Shown here: positions 9,188 to 17,154 of the stretch, one piece after another | Numbering within the stretch: the stretch's first letter is position 1 | How the letters are laid out: each line of letters starts with the position of its first letter | Virus record (IMG/VR): IMGVR_UViG_3300042446_001440 | Coordinates: 16,170 to 80,169 of that record | DNA from: a virus | Length of the DNA stretch: 64,000 nucleotides | Direction: 5' to 3' (one strand) | The notes under the pieces: model-generated | What the model saw: only the letters and a program-made list of their open reading frames with translations | What the model was told of the DNA's origin: nothing | Databases searched by the model: none | Translations under genes and position numbers: made by a program

Positions 9188-9751
9188 ATGAAAAAATGCA
9201 ATAAATGTTTAAAGGAATATCCATTAGATGGTTTTAGTAAATTTAAAAGAAATAAAGATGGATATATGTCATACTGCAAAGTATGCCACCGTGTTCAAGT
9301 TAAAGCTAATAGGAGTAAATATAAAGAATACGATAAAGAATACGCTAAACTTCAATGGCCTAAAAATAAAGATAGAATTAGAGAAGAATACAGGGAGTAT
9401 TTTAAAATATATAAACGTGAACGTAGAAAAGATCCTATATTTAGATTAAAAGAAAATATGCGTAATTACTTCTATCAATCTTTCATAAAGAATAGAAATG
9501 CTAAGCGTGATTCCATTTTAAGCTATATAGGATGTTCATTCGATGATTTAAAAATATACTTAGAAAATAGTTTCGATGAAAATATGTCTTGGGAAAACTA
9601 TGGTTCATATTGGGAAATAGACCATAAAGATCCTATATTTAACTTCTCCACATCGGAAGAAGATTTATATAAATGTTGGAATTATAGTAATTTACAACCC
9701 CTAACAATATCAGAAAATAGAATAAAACATAATAAAATACAAACAAAATGA
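9188..9751 (+). CDS. HNH homing endonuclease inserted between nrdB and nrdA
   Basis: The N-terminus is a zinc-ribbon-like segment (KKCNKCLKEYP...SYCKVCHR). The middle is strongly basic. The C-terminus has the HNH core: SYWEIDHKDPIF, then W-NYSNLQPLTISENRIKHNK. I chose ATG 9188 over the upstream TTG at 9173, because the TTG lies at the end of the promoter-like box. Free-standing HNH genes at ribonucleotide reductase loci are classic selfish insertions in T4-like phages. The nrdA start overlaps its stop (ATGA). Confidence 0.85.
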   Translation: MKKCNKCLKEYPLDGFSKFKRNKDGYMSYCKVCHRVQVKANRSKYKEYDKEYAKLQWPKNKDRIREEYREYFKIYKRERRKDPIFRLKENMRNYFYQSFIKNRNAKRDSILSYIGCSFDDLKIYLENSFDENMSWENYGSYWEIDHKDPIFNFSTSEEDLYKCWNYSNLQPLTISENRIKHNKIQTK

Positions 9752-11472
9752 GTATAAATACGGATATTAGTAAGTGGGTTAAAGGAAAAGATTATCCTGA
9801 GTTTATGGATGAAATAGCAATAAGTATGATTTCAAAAGGATATTTACTTCCAGACGAAAACGTATTTGACGCCTATAAGAGAGTAAGTAAAGCAGCATCA
9901 CGCAGATTAAGACGTAAAGATCTACAAGCATACTTTAACGAAGCAATAATAAAAAATTGGCTATGCTTAGCATCACCAGTACTATCAAATCTAGGTACTG
10001 AACGTGGAATGCCAATTTCATGTTTTGGAATTGACGTTGGTGATTCTATTGAAGGAATTGCTGATGCAAATTCAGAATTAATGAGATTATCATCTCAAGG
10101 TGGTGGAGTGGGAATTGGAGTATCTCGCATTAGAGGTAGAGGTAAACATATTAGAGATAATGGCACCTCGGAAGGTGTAGTTCCATGGTGTAAAATATAT
10201 GACTCAACTATCCTAGCAACTAATCAAGGTTCAGTTAGAAGAGGAGCGGCATCAGTTAATTTATCTATTAACCATCCTGATATTGAAGAATTCCTAGGAA
10301 TCCGTAGACCAAAAGGTGATGTTAATCGTCAATGTTTAAACTTACACCAATGTGTAGTAATTGATGATACATTCATGGATAAATTAGAAAATAAAGACGA
10401 ACGCTCAATGCGTTTATGGGGTGAAATACTAAAAACACGTCTTGAAACAGGTGAACCTTATATCATGTTTGAAGATAACGTTAATAAAGCTAATCCTGAA
10501 GGATATAAGAAACTAAATCTACACGTTTCAATGACAAACATATGTAGTGAGATTTCACTATACACAGATGAATTACATTCATTCATATGTTGCTTATCAT
10601 CATTGAATCTAGCACGTTGGGATGAATGGAAAGATTATAAGTTTGAAAATGGAATGACACTACCAGAACTAACATGCTGGTTTCTAGAAGGTGTATTACA
10701 AGAATTTATTGATAGAGCTAAGAACATTAAATTTATGGAAAACACAGTTCGCTCAGCATCTAAAGGTAGAGCAATTGGAATTGGCGTTTTAGGATGGCAC
10801 ACATTACTACAATCAAAGAATTTACCATTCGCAGGAATACAAGCATCATCATTAACAAGAATCATTTCTGAGTTCATTGAGACAGAAGCATTAAAAGCAT
10901 CTAGAGATCAAGCTGAAATGTATGGTGAACCAGAATGGTGTAGAGGTACTGGATTGAGACATTCGCATCATTTAGCAATTGCTCCAACAGTATCAAACGC
11001 TCATATTTCAGGTGGTGTATCTCCATCAATTGAACCTATTCCTGCGAACGTATACAATCTTAAAACCGCTAAAGGAGTATTCATCAAACGAAATAAAATA
11101 CTAGAAACACTATTAGAGAGTAAGGGATATAACATTGATAGCGTTTGGGATCAAATCTTAAAAGATCAAGGATCAGTAATCAACGTTCCTAGCTATATTC
11201 TAACAGACGAAGAAAAATCAGTATTCTTAACGTTTAAGGAAATTAATCAATTAGAAATAGTAAAACAAAATGCTATTAGACAAAAATACGTTGATCAAGC
11301 TATATCATTAAATCTATGCTTTGATCCTAATGATACACCAAAGTGGATATCTCAGGTACACAAAGAAGCACATAAAGCAGGAATTAAAACATTATACTAT
11401 CTACGTACTGAATCAGTATTGAGAGGAGATAACTTACAAAGACTATCAGAATGCATATCTTGTGAAGGGTAG
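9748..11472 (+). CDS. nrdA: Ribonucleoside-diphosphate reductase alpha subunit
   Basis: The 574-residue catalytic subunit shows MPISCFG (first redox Cys), GGGVGIGVSRIRG, the NICSEI active-site loop with the thiyl-radical Cys, CCLSSLNL (second redox Cys), and a C-terminal ECISCEG tail whose Cys pair is re-reduced by thioredoxin. It is shorter than E. coli NrdA (about 760 aa) and lacks the N-terminal ATP cone, so dATP feedback at that site is probably lost, as in other phage enzymes. The C-terminal Cys pair shows that it is not split by the neighbouring endonucleases. Confidence 0.92.
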   Translation: MSINTDISKWVKGKDYPEFMDEIAISMISKGYLLPDENVFDAYKRVSKAASRRLRRKDLQAYFNEAIIKNWLCLASPVLSNLGTERGMPISCFGIDVGDSIEGIADANSELMRLSSQGGGVGIGVSRIRGRGKHIRDNGTSEGVVPWCKIYDSTILATNQGSVRRGAASVNLSINHPDIEEFLGIRRPKGDVNRQCLNLHQCVVIDDTFMDKLENKDERSMRLWGEILKTRLETGEPYIMFEDNVNKANPEGYKKLNLHVSMTNICSEISLYTDELHSFICCLSSLNLARWDEWKDYKFENGMTLPELTCWFLEGVLQEFIDRAKNIKFMENTVRSASKGRAIGIGVLGWHTLLQSKNLPFAGIQASSLTRIISEFIETEALKASRDQAEMYGEPEWCRGTGLRHSHHLAIAPTVSNAHISGGVSPSIEPIPANVYNLKTAKGVFIKRNKILETLLESKGYNIDSVWDQILKDQGSVINVPSYILTDEEKSVFLTFKEINQLEIVKQNAIRQKYVDQAISLNLCFDPNDTPKWISQVHKEAHKAGIKTLYYLRTESVLRGDNLQRLSECISCEG

Positions 11473-11488
11473 CGGGCCTTTAGTATCT

Positions 11489-11518
11489 TCATATATTTAT
11501 TGGAAACAATAATTATGA
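11489..11518 (+). repeat. 30-nt leader shared with a distant HNH gene (copy 1)
   Basis: These 30 bases, from the TATATTTAT box through the start codon, are identical to 48310-48339, although the genes downstream encode unrelated endonuclease families (GIY-YIG here, HNH there). The box at 11492-11500 could act as a -10 element. Confidence 0.7.
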
Positions 11519-12150
11519 TAGGAATATACAAAATTACAAATCCAAGAGGTGAAGTTTATGTGGGATTGTCAAAGAATATAGAATTGCGATGGCAATCCCA
11601 TAAAAATTTCCAATTCCATAAAAACAATAAATTAAAAGAATCTTTACTACGAGATAATATTGAACTTCATATATTTGAAGTAATTGAAGAAGTAGATATA
11701 TCGGATTTAAGACAATATGAAGCTAATGCTTTACTTCGAAAACGAGAAAGGTATTGGATTAATAAATTAAATTCATTCAATATAGGACTAAATGAAAACG
11801 GTGGTGGTAGTGGATGCGGTTCCCATACAGACGAATCTAAACAAAAGATTTCTCAATCTTTAAAGGGTAAACCAAAACCATTAGACTTCGGAGCTAAAAG
11901 AAAAAAATGGCAACATACGGACGAGTGGAAGGAAAAAGTAAAATCAGCTCCTAGATGCCCTGTACTAATGCTTAAAGATAATATAATAGTTCAAGAATTT
12001 CCAAATCAACAATCCGCAGCTGATCATTTAGGAGTAAGAAAACAAGCAATATGGAATATGTTAAACGGATTTAAAAATAGAAATGGTGTTCCTATCATCC
12101 AAGTAAGAGGATACACATTTAAATATAAAGAAAAAAATAGTATAAAATGA
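11515..12150 (+). CDS. GIY-YIG homing endonuclease with NUMOD repeats (SegB-like)
   Basis: The N-terminus has GIYKITNPRGEVYVGLSKN (GIY...YVG), with the conserved Arg in ELRWQSHK and a downstream Glu-containing segment, forming the GIY-YIG nuclease. ESKQKISQSLKGKPKP is a NUMOD3 motif, and the C-terminal PNQQSAADHLGVRKQAIWNML is a NUMOD1-type helix-turn-helix, both used for DNA recognition. I prefer ATG 11515 because the upstream TTG (11500) lies within the promoter-like box. Its position directly after nrdA fits a mobile element targeting the nrd locus. Confidence 0.88.
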   Translation: MIGIYKITNPRGEVYVGLSKNIELRWQSHKNFQFHKNNKLKESLLRDNIELHIFEVIEEVDISDLRQYEANALLRKRERYWINKLNSFNIGLNENGGGSGCGSHTDESKQKISQSLKGKPKPLDFGAKRKKWQHTDEWKEKVKSAPRCPVLMLKDNIIVQEFPNQQSAADHLGVRKQAIWNMLNGFKNRNGVPIIQVRGYTFKYKEKNSIK

Positions 12151-12293
12151 AAAAACAATTTAAAAAACAACTAACAGAAGTTGAATCAACTGAATTAGAC
12201 AAAAAAATCCAAGATAGATGGATTAGTATTAATAAAATGAAACAACTTTTAAAATTAAAAGGATATGATAAGTCTAGTAGAACTTCTAAATGA
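12147..12293 (+). CDS. Small basic hypothetical protein (48 aa)
   Basis: The ATG overlaps the stop of the GIY-YIG gene (ATGA). The product is Lys-rich and helical in character, with no recognised domain. Its 3' end overlaps the start of the next gene by 29 nt. Coding is supported only by tight spacing and uninterrupted reading. Confidence 0.4.
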   Translation: MKKQFKKQLTEVESTELDKKIQDRWISINKMKQLLKLKGYDKSSRTSK

Positions 12294-12522
12294 AATAAAA
12301 GCTTCTAAATATATTGATATTATAGAAAATTTATTACTTAAAATTAACTGGAATCAATTTCAAGAATTCCAGTCTATTCATGATACTGCTCTGAGTATAG
12401 TAGATGATATTAATAATATCCATAATTATGAAGGTGAAAGTGCTATTAAACATTTAGAAGAAATAAAAAAACAAGCTAATGATGTAATATATATTTTAAA
12501 TAATCTGTTAGAAAATCAATAG
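12265..12522 (+). CDS. Hypothetical helical protein (85 aa)
   Basis: The protein is acidic and Ile/Leu-rich, with heptad-like stretches (SLVELLNEIKASKYIDIIEN) suggesting a helical bundle or coiled coil. It has no signal peptide or known motif. It sits in a run of small genes between nrdA and the lipoprotein gene. Confidence 0.5.
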   Translation: MISLVELLNEIKASKYIDIIENLLLKINWNQFQEFQSIHDTALSIVDDINNIHNYEGESAIKHLEEIKKQANDVIYILNNLLENQ

Positions 12523-12539
12523 TATAAAATAATAGGAAT

Positions 12540-12563
12540 GGCAAAATAAAAATCTTAAATTTA
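12540..12563 (+). promoter_or_regulatory. Putative phage promoter (GGCAAA-N10-TAAATTTA)
   Basis: GGCAAA at 12540 is followed after exactly 10 nt by TAAATTTA, just upstream of the start codon at 12568. The same bipartite arrangement recurs at seven other places in the window, mostly at the heads of gene groups. Confidence 0.5.
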
Positions 12564-12567
12564 CACT

Positions 12568-12729
12568 ATGGATTTAGAGCAAATAAAAAAAGAAGCAGAG
12601 CAAATAAAGGAGCTAGATTTTAATAAAATACCTCCTGAAAAAGTAGATGAACTAATAGAAAAACTACTTGGGATGCTAGACACTACAGAACAACACCTAT
12701 CACAAATCAAAATAGATGATCATGAATAA
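12568..12729 (+). CDS. Small acidic hypothetical protein (53 aa)
   Basis: It reads MDLEQIKKEAEQIKELDF and onward, is highly charged and probably forms a helical hairpin. The start lies 5 nt after a GGCAAA/TAAATTTA promoter-like element. The next gene overlaps its end by 14 nt. Confidence 0.5.
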   Translation: MDLEQIKKEAEQIKELDFNKIPPEKVDELIEKLLGMLDTTEQHLSQIKIDDHE

Positions 12730-12928
12730 TACAATAGAAAATATAATACATATTTTAGGTCTATTAATGTTAATAGTTGTATTATTAGGATTTCCATTAA
12801 TGATTCTATGGAATTGGCTGATGCCAGCAATATTTGGACTCCCAGAAATTGGATTCTGGCAAGCAATTGGACTTAATTTATTATCAGCAATATTAATTAA
12901 ACCATCAATTAAAATAAATAAAGACTAA
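12716..12928 (+). CDS. Small membrane protein (70 aa)
   Basis: Two hydrophobic segments are visible (about residues 9-32 and 36-60), consistent with an inner-membrane protein with two helices. A second in-frame ATG at 12722 is an equally plausible start. It has no recognised family. It lies just upstream of a lipoprotein gene. Confidence 0.55.
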   Translation: MIMNNTIENIIHILGLLMLIVVLLGFPLMILWNWLMPAIFGLPEIGFWQAIGLNLLSAILIKPSIKINKD

Positions 12929-12932
12929 GATT

Positions 12933-13601
12933 ATGAAAAAAGGTTATGCAGTATTAGTTATCTTATTACTAACACTACTTAGTTGTAGAAAAAGTAATGA
13001 TCCCTATCCATTTGCAAATAGCAAACGAACTAAATTAGTAATGAATTACCCAAAAGATAATAATGGATATTACAGAGTACCAATTGATTCTTCAACTAAT
13101 ACAAATAGATTCGTTATATATGCTGAAGCTGCTAAACTAATTCCATTCTACTGGTATAATAAAGTATCAGTGATGTCTGTTAGATTTGATTGTAATACTT
13201 ACTATATATTAGGATCACTAAGTGATACTCTAGTAGTTCATATTCCATTATATAGTCCCTTTAGCAGTTTATACAGTAGTCCATACTTTAATGTACCAAT
13301 ACCCGTTAAAAATAAAACCGTAGTACTAAGTCAATATGCAAATAGCATTGTTGAAATGGTACAGGAAACAAGTATATATCTTAAAGAATATGATCCAGGT
13401 AATTCATATAAACCAGCTGATGAATACAAACCAGAAGAGGGAATGTATTGGAGTAAACGTATCGTGGGACCTATACCTGGATATTTTAAAGGAGATACAA
13501 TAATAGTATATTCTAAGACAGAATGGGATGCCGGAAATTATACTTACGAGCACCCAGATGAAACTACCAAAATAGATAGCGTAAAAATAATATTTAAATA
13601 A
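12933..13601 (+). CDS. Predicted lipoprotein (222 aa)
   Basis: The N-terminus MKKGYAVLVILLLTLLSC is a type II signal peptide with a lipobox ending at Cys18, so the mature protein should be lipid-anchored. The remainder is Tyr- and Pro-rich with no recognised domain. Phage lipoproteins sometimes block superinfection or act at the envelope, but nothing in the sequence decides this. The queD-like gene begins 1 nt after its stop. Confidence 0.65.
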   Translation: MKKGYAVLVILLLTLLSCRKSNDPYPFANSKRTKLVMNYPKDNNGYYRVPIDSSTNTNRFVIYAEAAKLIPFYWYNKVSVMSVRFDCNTYYILGSLSDTLVVHIPLYSPFSSLYSSPYFNVPIPVKNKTVVLSQYANSIVEMVQETSIYLKEYDPGNSYKPADEYKPEEGMYWSKRIVGPIPGYFKGDTIIVYSKTEWDAGNYTYEHPDETTKIDSVKIIFK

Positions 13602-13602
13602 T

Positions 13603-14064
13603 ATGAGTAAATTTCAATCAACAAAATTATTCGACGGATTCAGTTGTGTATTCCGTCAATGGAAAGCAGAAGGTACACATTGTCGTTTCCTTCATGGATA
13701 TGGAATATCATTTAGAGTATGGTTCGAAGGCGAATTAGACGAACGCAATTGGGTTTGGGACTTTGGAGGAATGAAACGCGCTAAAGGAACTATAGATGGG
13801 ATGAATCCTAAAGCGTGGATGGATTATATGTTCGACCATACAACTATAGTAGCAGAAGATGATCCAGGATTAGCTGGATTTAAAACAATGGATCAAATAG
13901 GTATAGTCCAATTAAGAGTAATTCCAGCAGTTGGAGCAGAACAATTTGCAAAATATATCTTTGAAAAACTAAATACATTCGTTCAAGAAGAAACAGAAGA
14001 TAGAGTTAAAGTTATAAGAGTAGAATTTATGGAGCACAGTAAGAATACTGCTATTTATGAATAA
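13603..14064 (+). CDS. queD: 6-carboxy-tetrahydropterin synthase-like protein (QueD family)
   Basis: The 153-residue protein has the T-fold signature: CRFLHGYGISFRVWFEG (equivalent to the HGH metal site, with Tyr at one position), WVWDFGGMK, FDHTTI and a C-terminal EFMEHSKNTAIY. QueD converts dihydroneopterin triphosphate, made by FolE, to carboxytetrahydropterin, the QueE substrate on the way to preQ0. The other steps are encoded at 15452 (QueC), 17151 (QueE) and 19452 (FolE), so it belongs to a complete but dispersed phage pathway. Confidence 0.82.
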   Translation: MSKFQSTKLFDGFSCVFRQWKAEGTHCRFLHGYGISFRVWFEGELDERNWVWDFGGMKRAKGTIDGMNPKAWMDYMFDHTTIVAEDDPGLAGFKTMDQIGIVQLRVIPAVGAEQFAKYIFEKLNTFVQEETEDRVKVIRVEFMEHSKNTAIYE

Positions 14065-14335
14065 AAAGTTTGAAAAAAATTACGAAAAGTCACGTCGCAA
14101 GATACTTCGTGAAGAATATGAAAAAAATAATCCTCGTATTCCAACAGAAGACGAATTATTAGAAAATAATAGTTATTGGGATATTGATTACTTAGAAGAA
14201 GCAAACAAAAAAACTAACCAAGGTATTAAATATTGGAAAAATAGATATGATAATGCCTCGGGTAATATGGGAAAATGGTATTGTCAAATACGAATTGATT
14301 TATTAAAGAAAAAATTAAAACACTATGAAAATTAG
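14057..14335 (+). CDS. Hypothetical protein (92 aa)
   Basis: It overlaps the end of queD by 8 nt and the start of the TGT-like gene by 11 nt, so it is part of the same operon. The product is strongly charged (Lys/Glu/Asn) and helical in appearance, with no motif recognised. Its position between two 7-deazaguanine genes makes an accessory role possible but unproven. Confidence 0.5.
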   Translation: MNKKFEKNYEKSRRKILREEYEKNNPRIPTEDELLENNSYWDIDYLEEANKKTNQGIKYWKNRYDNASGNMGKWYCQIRIDLLKKKLKHYEN

Positions 14336-15110
14336 TCACGAGCTTCCCTTATGCTTCATGCATTACAGTACTAAATGGAATGATTATGAATATTGCCTTC
14401 CTCATTTAGTAGACGAATATGATCAATATAGAATACATTTTCAACTAGCTCGTATCTATAAACGCTTCATTATAATGGATAATGGATTATTTGAAGGAGT
14501 AAAACACACACAAAAAGATCTATTATCTAAAATAAATCTAATACGACCAAACATATTCATAGTACCAGATGCTTGGAATGATTCAACTCAAACAATAGTG
14601 AATGCTAAGAGCTGGATGAAAAATAATAGAGCTAAAATATCAGATGAAGTTGAATTAATGGCAGTATTACAAGGTAATACCTTAGCTGAATTACTAACAA
14701 CATATCAAACGCTAGTAGATTTAGGATATAAACACATAGCATTTAATCATTCTAGTATTGCATATCAAGATATGTATCCTAACATTGAACCTCTTAAAGC
14801 ATCAATGTATGGTAGAATGGAATTAATTAGAAAACTAGTAGAAATGAAAGCTATAGTTAACTCAAATTACCACCATTTATTAGGATGTTCATTACCACAG
14901 GAATTTATGGGATATAAAGATTGGAAATTTATTAAATCAGTAGATACGTCTAATCCTATCCTAGTAGGGGCTGAAGGTAAACGCTACACAGATAGTGGTT
15001 TAAATTGGAAACCTAAAGAAAAACTAGAATATTACTTTGAGAAAGATTTGAGTGGGCAAAAAGAAGATATTATGTTTAACGTGCAAAAATTTAAGCAATT
15101 TATAAAATAA
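14325..15110 (+). CDS. dpdA: TGT/DpdA-like 7-deazaguanine transglycosylase
   Basis: The 261-residue protein has the queuine tRNA-ribosyltransferase barrel landmarks: FIIMDNGLFEG (Asp in DNG, about residue 52), PNIFIVPDAWND (about 76-86), ELMAVLQGNT (QG) and GYKHIAFNHSS. It is shorter than cellular TGT. Phage members of this superfamily (DpdA) insert preQ0-type bases into DNA instead of tRNA, giving resistance to restriction. Complete preQ0 genes in the same region make a DNA-modifying role the best reading. A tRNA substrate or a preQ0-independent function cannot be excluded. Confidence 0.68.
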   Translation: MKISHELPLCFMHYSTKWNDYEYCLPHLVDEYDQYRIHFQLARIYKRFIIMDNGLFEGVKHTQKDLLSKINLIRPNIFIVPDAWNDSTQTIVNAKSWMKNNRAKISDEVELMAVLQGNTLAELLTTYQTLVDLGYKHIAFNHSSIAYQDMYPNIEPLKASMYGRMELIRKLVEMKAIVNSNYHHLLGCSLPQEFMGYKDWKFIKSVDTSNPILVGAEGKRYTDSGLNWKPKEKLEYYFEKDLSGQKEDIMFNVQKFKQFIK

Positions 15111-15115
15111 AAGTT

Positions 15116-15394
15116 ATGGAAAGAATGATATCATTATTTGATTATTTAGGCTATGCAGCAGGAAATGAATTAGGACAAAACGTAGCTGACTATGCTAAAA
15201 TTAGAAAAGTAAAATGTGGAATGCGTTCTGTATCTACTCTTAAATATAAAGGACCCGTTATGTTATATACTAAGGAATTTATAGATGAATATTTCGCAGT
15301 AGAAAAATTATTTAATGGTAAAGATTATACAGAGATTAATACCGAATTAACAGAAGATAGTTTTAAAGCAGCAGCAGTAGAGTCAGTATATTAA
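15116..15394 (+). CDS. Hypothetical protein (92 aa)
   Basis: It lies between the TGT-like and queC genes with a short 5-nt gap upstream. It shows no recognised motif, signal peptide or membrane helix. The 57 nt after it contain no gene and only a weak CTCC/GGAG inverted repeat. Confidence 0.5.
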   Translation: MERMISLFDYLGYAAGNELGQNVADYAKIRKVKCGMRSVSTLKYKGPVMLYTKEFIDEYFAVEKLFNGKDYTEINTELTEDSFKAAAVESVY

Positions 15395-15451
15395 TAAAGG
15401 TTTGCAACTCCATAACCTACAATACCGGAGTATACAATATAATTATTTAAA

Positions 15452-16294
15452 ATGAAAAAACAAGCAGTATTAAGTCTATCTGGTGGAATGGATTCATCCA
15501 CACTATTACTTCATCTATTAGCTGAAGGTTATCAGGTAACAGCATTAGGATTCGATTACGGTCAAAAACACAAAGTAGAATTAGAAAGAGCAAAATCATT
15601 AGTAAAGTATATTAATGACGTTATGTTTGAAAGTAAACGAGACAATTTCGTTAAACATCAAATCATCAAATTAGACGGATTACCTTCACTATTAAATTCA
15701 GCACTAGTAGAAGGTGGAAAAGATGTTCCTGAAGGTCACTACGAACAAGACAACATGAAAGAAACAGTTGTTCCTAATCGTAATAAAATATTCAGTTCAT
15801 TAATTCAAGCAGTAGCATTATCAATTGCAACTACAGGAGATAAGAAAGAAGTAAAAATCGCATTAGGAATTCACGCTGGTGATCATGCTATTTATCCTGA
15901 CTGCAGACAAGAATTTAGAGATGCAGATATGGAAGCATTTAAATTAGGTAACTGGGATAGTGAATTAGTATCATTCTATACTCCATATCTAGATACTGAT
16001 AAATTCGGTATATTACAAGATGGATTAGCAGCATGTAACAAATTAGGGCTTAACTTTGATGAAGTATATAAGCGCACAAATACATCTTATAAACCAATTA
16101 AATTGTCAAAGGATATTTGGTTATCAGATTATAAATCAGCAGCATCAGTAGAACGTGTAGAAGCATTTATTAAATTAGGCAGACCAGATCCTGTACAATA
16201 TGGGGAAGTGGTAGAAGGTAGTGGAATAAGAATAGTAAAATGGGAAGAAGTAAGAGCATCAGTAAAAGAAGTATTAGATGCACACAATTCGTAA
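15452..16294 (+). CDS. queC: 7-cyano-7-deazaguanine (preQ0) synthase, lacking the usual zinc cysteines
   Basis: The N-terminal PP-loop LSLSGGMDSSTLLLHLL, the FDYGQKHKVELE segment and VPNRNKIFSS identify QueC, the ATP-dependent enzyme converting carboxydeazaguanine plus ammonia to preQ0. At 280 aa it is somewhat longer than typical (about 225-235 aa). The C-terminal region that normally carries four zinc-binding Cys aligns as LSDYKSAASVERVEAF (about 224-239) and contains no Cys, and the preceding SCY position is SY. The protein has only two Cys in total. The fold is clear, but zinc-free function or altered chemistry should be considered. Confidence 0.82.
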   Translation: MKKQAVLSLSGGMDSSTLLLHLLAEGYQVTALGFDYGQKHKVELERAKSLVKYINDVMFESKRDNFVKHQIIKLDGLPSLLNSALVEGGKDVPEGHYEQDNMKETVVPNRNKIFSSLIQAVALSIATTGDKKEVKIALGIHAGDHAIYPDCRQEFRDADMEAFKLGNWDSELVSFYTPYLDTDKFGILQDGLAACNKLGLNFDEVYKRTNTSYKPIKLSKDIWLSDYKSAASVERVEAFIKLGRPDPVQYGEVVEGSGIRIVKWEEVRASVKEVLDAHNS

Positions 16295-16315
16295 ACAAAA
16301 ATCAAATATACAGTT

Positions 16316-16546
16316 ATGAGTTATCAAACAAAAGTTCGTGCTAATTACATGAACAGAACAGCAAAGTTAGCCTTCTTTAAAGCCCGTAAACGCACAGGCG
16401 ATGTTACTAAAGTAGCAGAAACAGTAGGTTATTCAACTAGTCACGTATCTAATACAATTAGTGGTACTAGGAGAATTAATAATACAATTGCAAATGCAAT
16501 GTATTCACTAACACGCAGACGCATCAAAAACAGTGAGTTAGCATAA
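16316..16546 (+). CDS. Small helix-turn-helix DNA-binding protein
   Basis: The 76-residue basic protein contains GDVTKVAETVGYSTSHVSNTISGTRRINNTIANAM, a clear helix-turn-helix of the kind found in Cro-like or phage regulatory proteins. It probably regulates phage or host transcription. A strong intrinsic terminator follows 14 nt after its stop, marking the end of the unit. Confidence 0.65.
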   Translation: MSYQTKVRANYMNRTAKLAFFKARKRTGDVTKVAETVGYSTSHVSNTISGTRRINNTIANAMYSLTRRRIKNSELA

Positions 16547-16560
16547 GCTAATCCATACCC

Positions 16561-16600
16561 AAGATCTCAGTTGCCCTGTAAGGCAATTGGGATCTTTTTT
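16561..16600 (+). terminator. Strong intrinsic terminator
   Basis: AAGATCTCAGTTGCC pairs with GGCAATTGGGATCTT over 15 positions including two G-U pairs, with a CTGTA loop and a T6 tract. It ends the transcript carrying queC and the HTH gene. Confidence 0.85.
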
Positions 16601-16612
16601 AAACTTAACATT

Positions 16613-16738
16613 ATGATAGAATTTATAGAACATACCTTAGGATTATGTGGAGAAAAACATTTTAATATTGCAGCAGTAATATTGGATTGGCAAAACTTTA
16701 GCCCTATATTAAACTATATTAAATCATTATTCAAATAA
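16613..16738 (+). CDS. Small hypothetical protein (41 aa)
   Basis: It starts 13 nt after the terminator T-tract and reads MIEFIEHTLGLCGEKHF and onward. It has no domain. The segment 16689-16712 inside it contains GGCAAA-N10-TATATTAA, resembling the window's promoter motif and pointing at the next genes, so part of this stretch may be regulatory. Confidence 0.4.
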   Translation: MIEFIEHTLGLCGEKHFNIAAVILDWQNFSPILNYIKSLFK

Positions 16739-16741
16739 AAC

Positions 16742-16900
16742 ATGGAGGACAAACATATGAAGTGTATTAAAAGTAATAAAACCGGAAACATCATCCGAGT
16801 AAGTAATCAACAAGCAGATCAAACTGTAGGTAGAGAATGGAAATTCGTATCTAAATCAGAATGGAAAAATAAAGATAAAGTTGAAAAAAGTAACGTATGA
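16742..16900 (+). CDS. Small hypothetical protein (52 aa)
   Basis: GGAGGA-type bases directly overlap the first codons (ATGGAGGACAAACATATG), so translation may begin at the internal ATG 16757. The sequence KCIKSNKTGNIIRVSN...EWKFVSKSEWK resembles short proteins seen in many phages (a small SH3-like or beta-strand domain). Its stop overlaps the next start (ATGA). Confidence 0.5.
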   Translation: MEDKHMKCIKSNKTGNIIRVSNQQADQTVGREWKFVSKSEWKNKDKVEKSNV

Positions 16901-17154
16901 GTTATATAGTTAAGTTTATATTAGTAATGTTTGTTACGATAGTAGCAGATGTTTGTTGGACCTACTATTTTCTAAATGTAGAAGAACGCAAGCCGATGGC
17001 TGCAGGTATTTGGTCAGCACTTATTATAGTAGCGAGTGCTTTTATAACAACTAGCTATGTAGCAGATAGATCATTAGTACCAGCAGCAGTTCTAGGAGCA
17101 TTTATAGGAACTGCAGGTACAGTATATTATAAAAAGAAAAAAGAAAATAAATGA
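16897..17154 (+). CDS. Small membrane protein (85 aa)
   Basis: Three hydrophobic stretches (about 4-26, 36-55 and 62-77) followed by a basic KKKKENK tail indicate an inner-membrane protein. It overlaps both neighbours by 4 nt and so is co-translated with queE. No role in the deazaguanine pathway can be read from the sequence. Confidence 0.55.
   Translation: MSYIVKFILVMFVTIVADVCWTYYFLNVEERKPMAAGIWSALIIVASAFITTSYVADRSLVPAAVLGAFIGTAGTVYYKKKKENK

Noticed and set aside
9228-9449. Overlapping + strand frame within the HNH gene
   Set aside because: It is out of frame with the conserved HNH gene and lacks a distinct start signal or domain.
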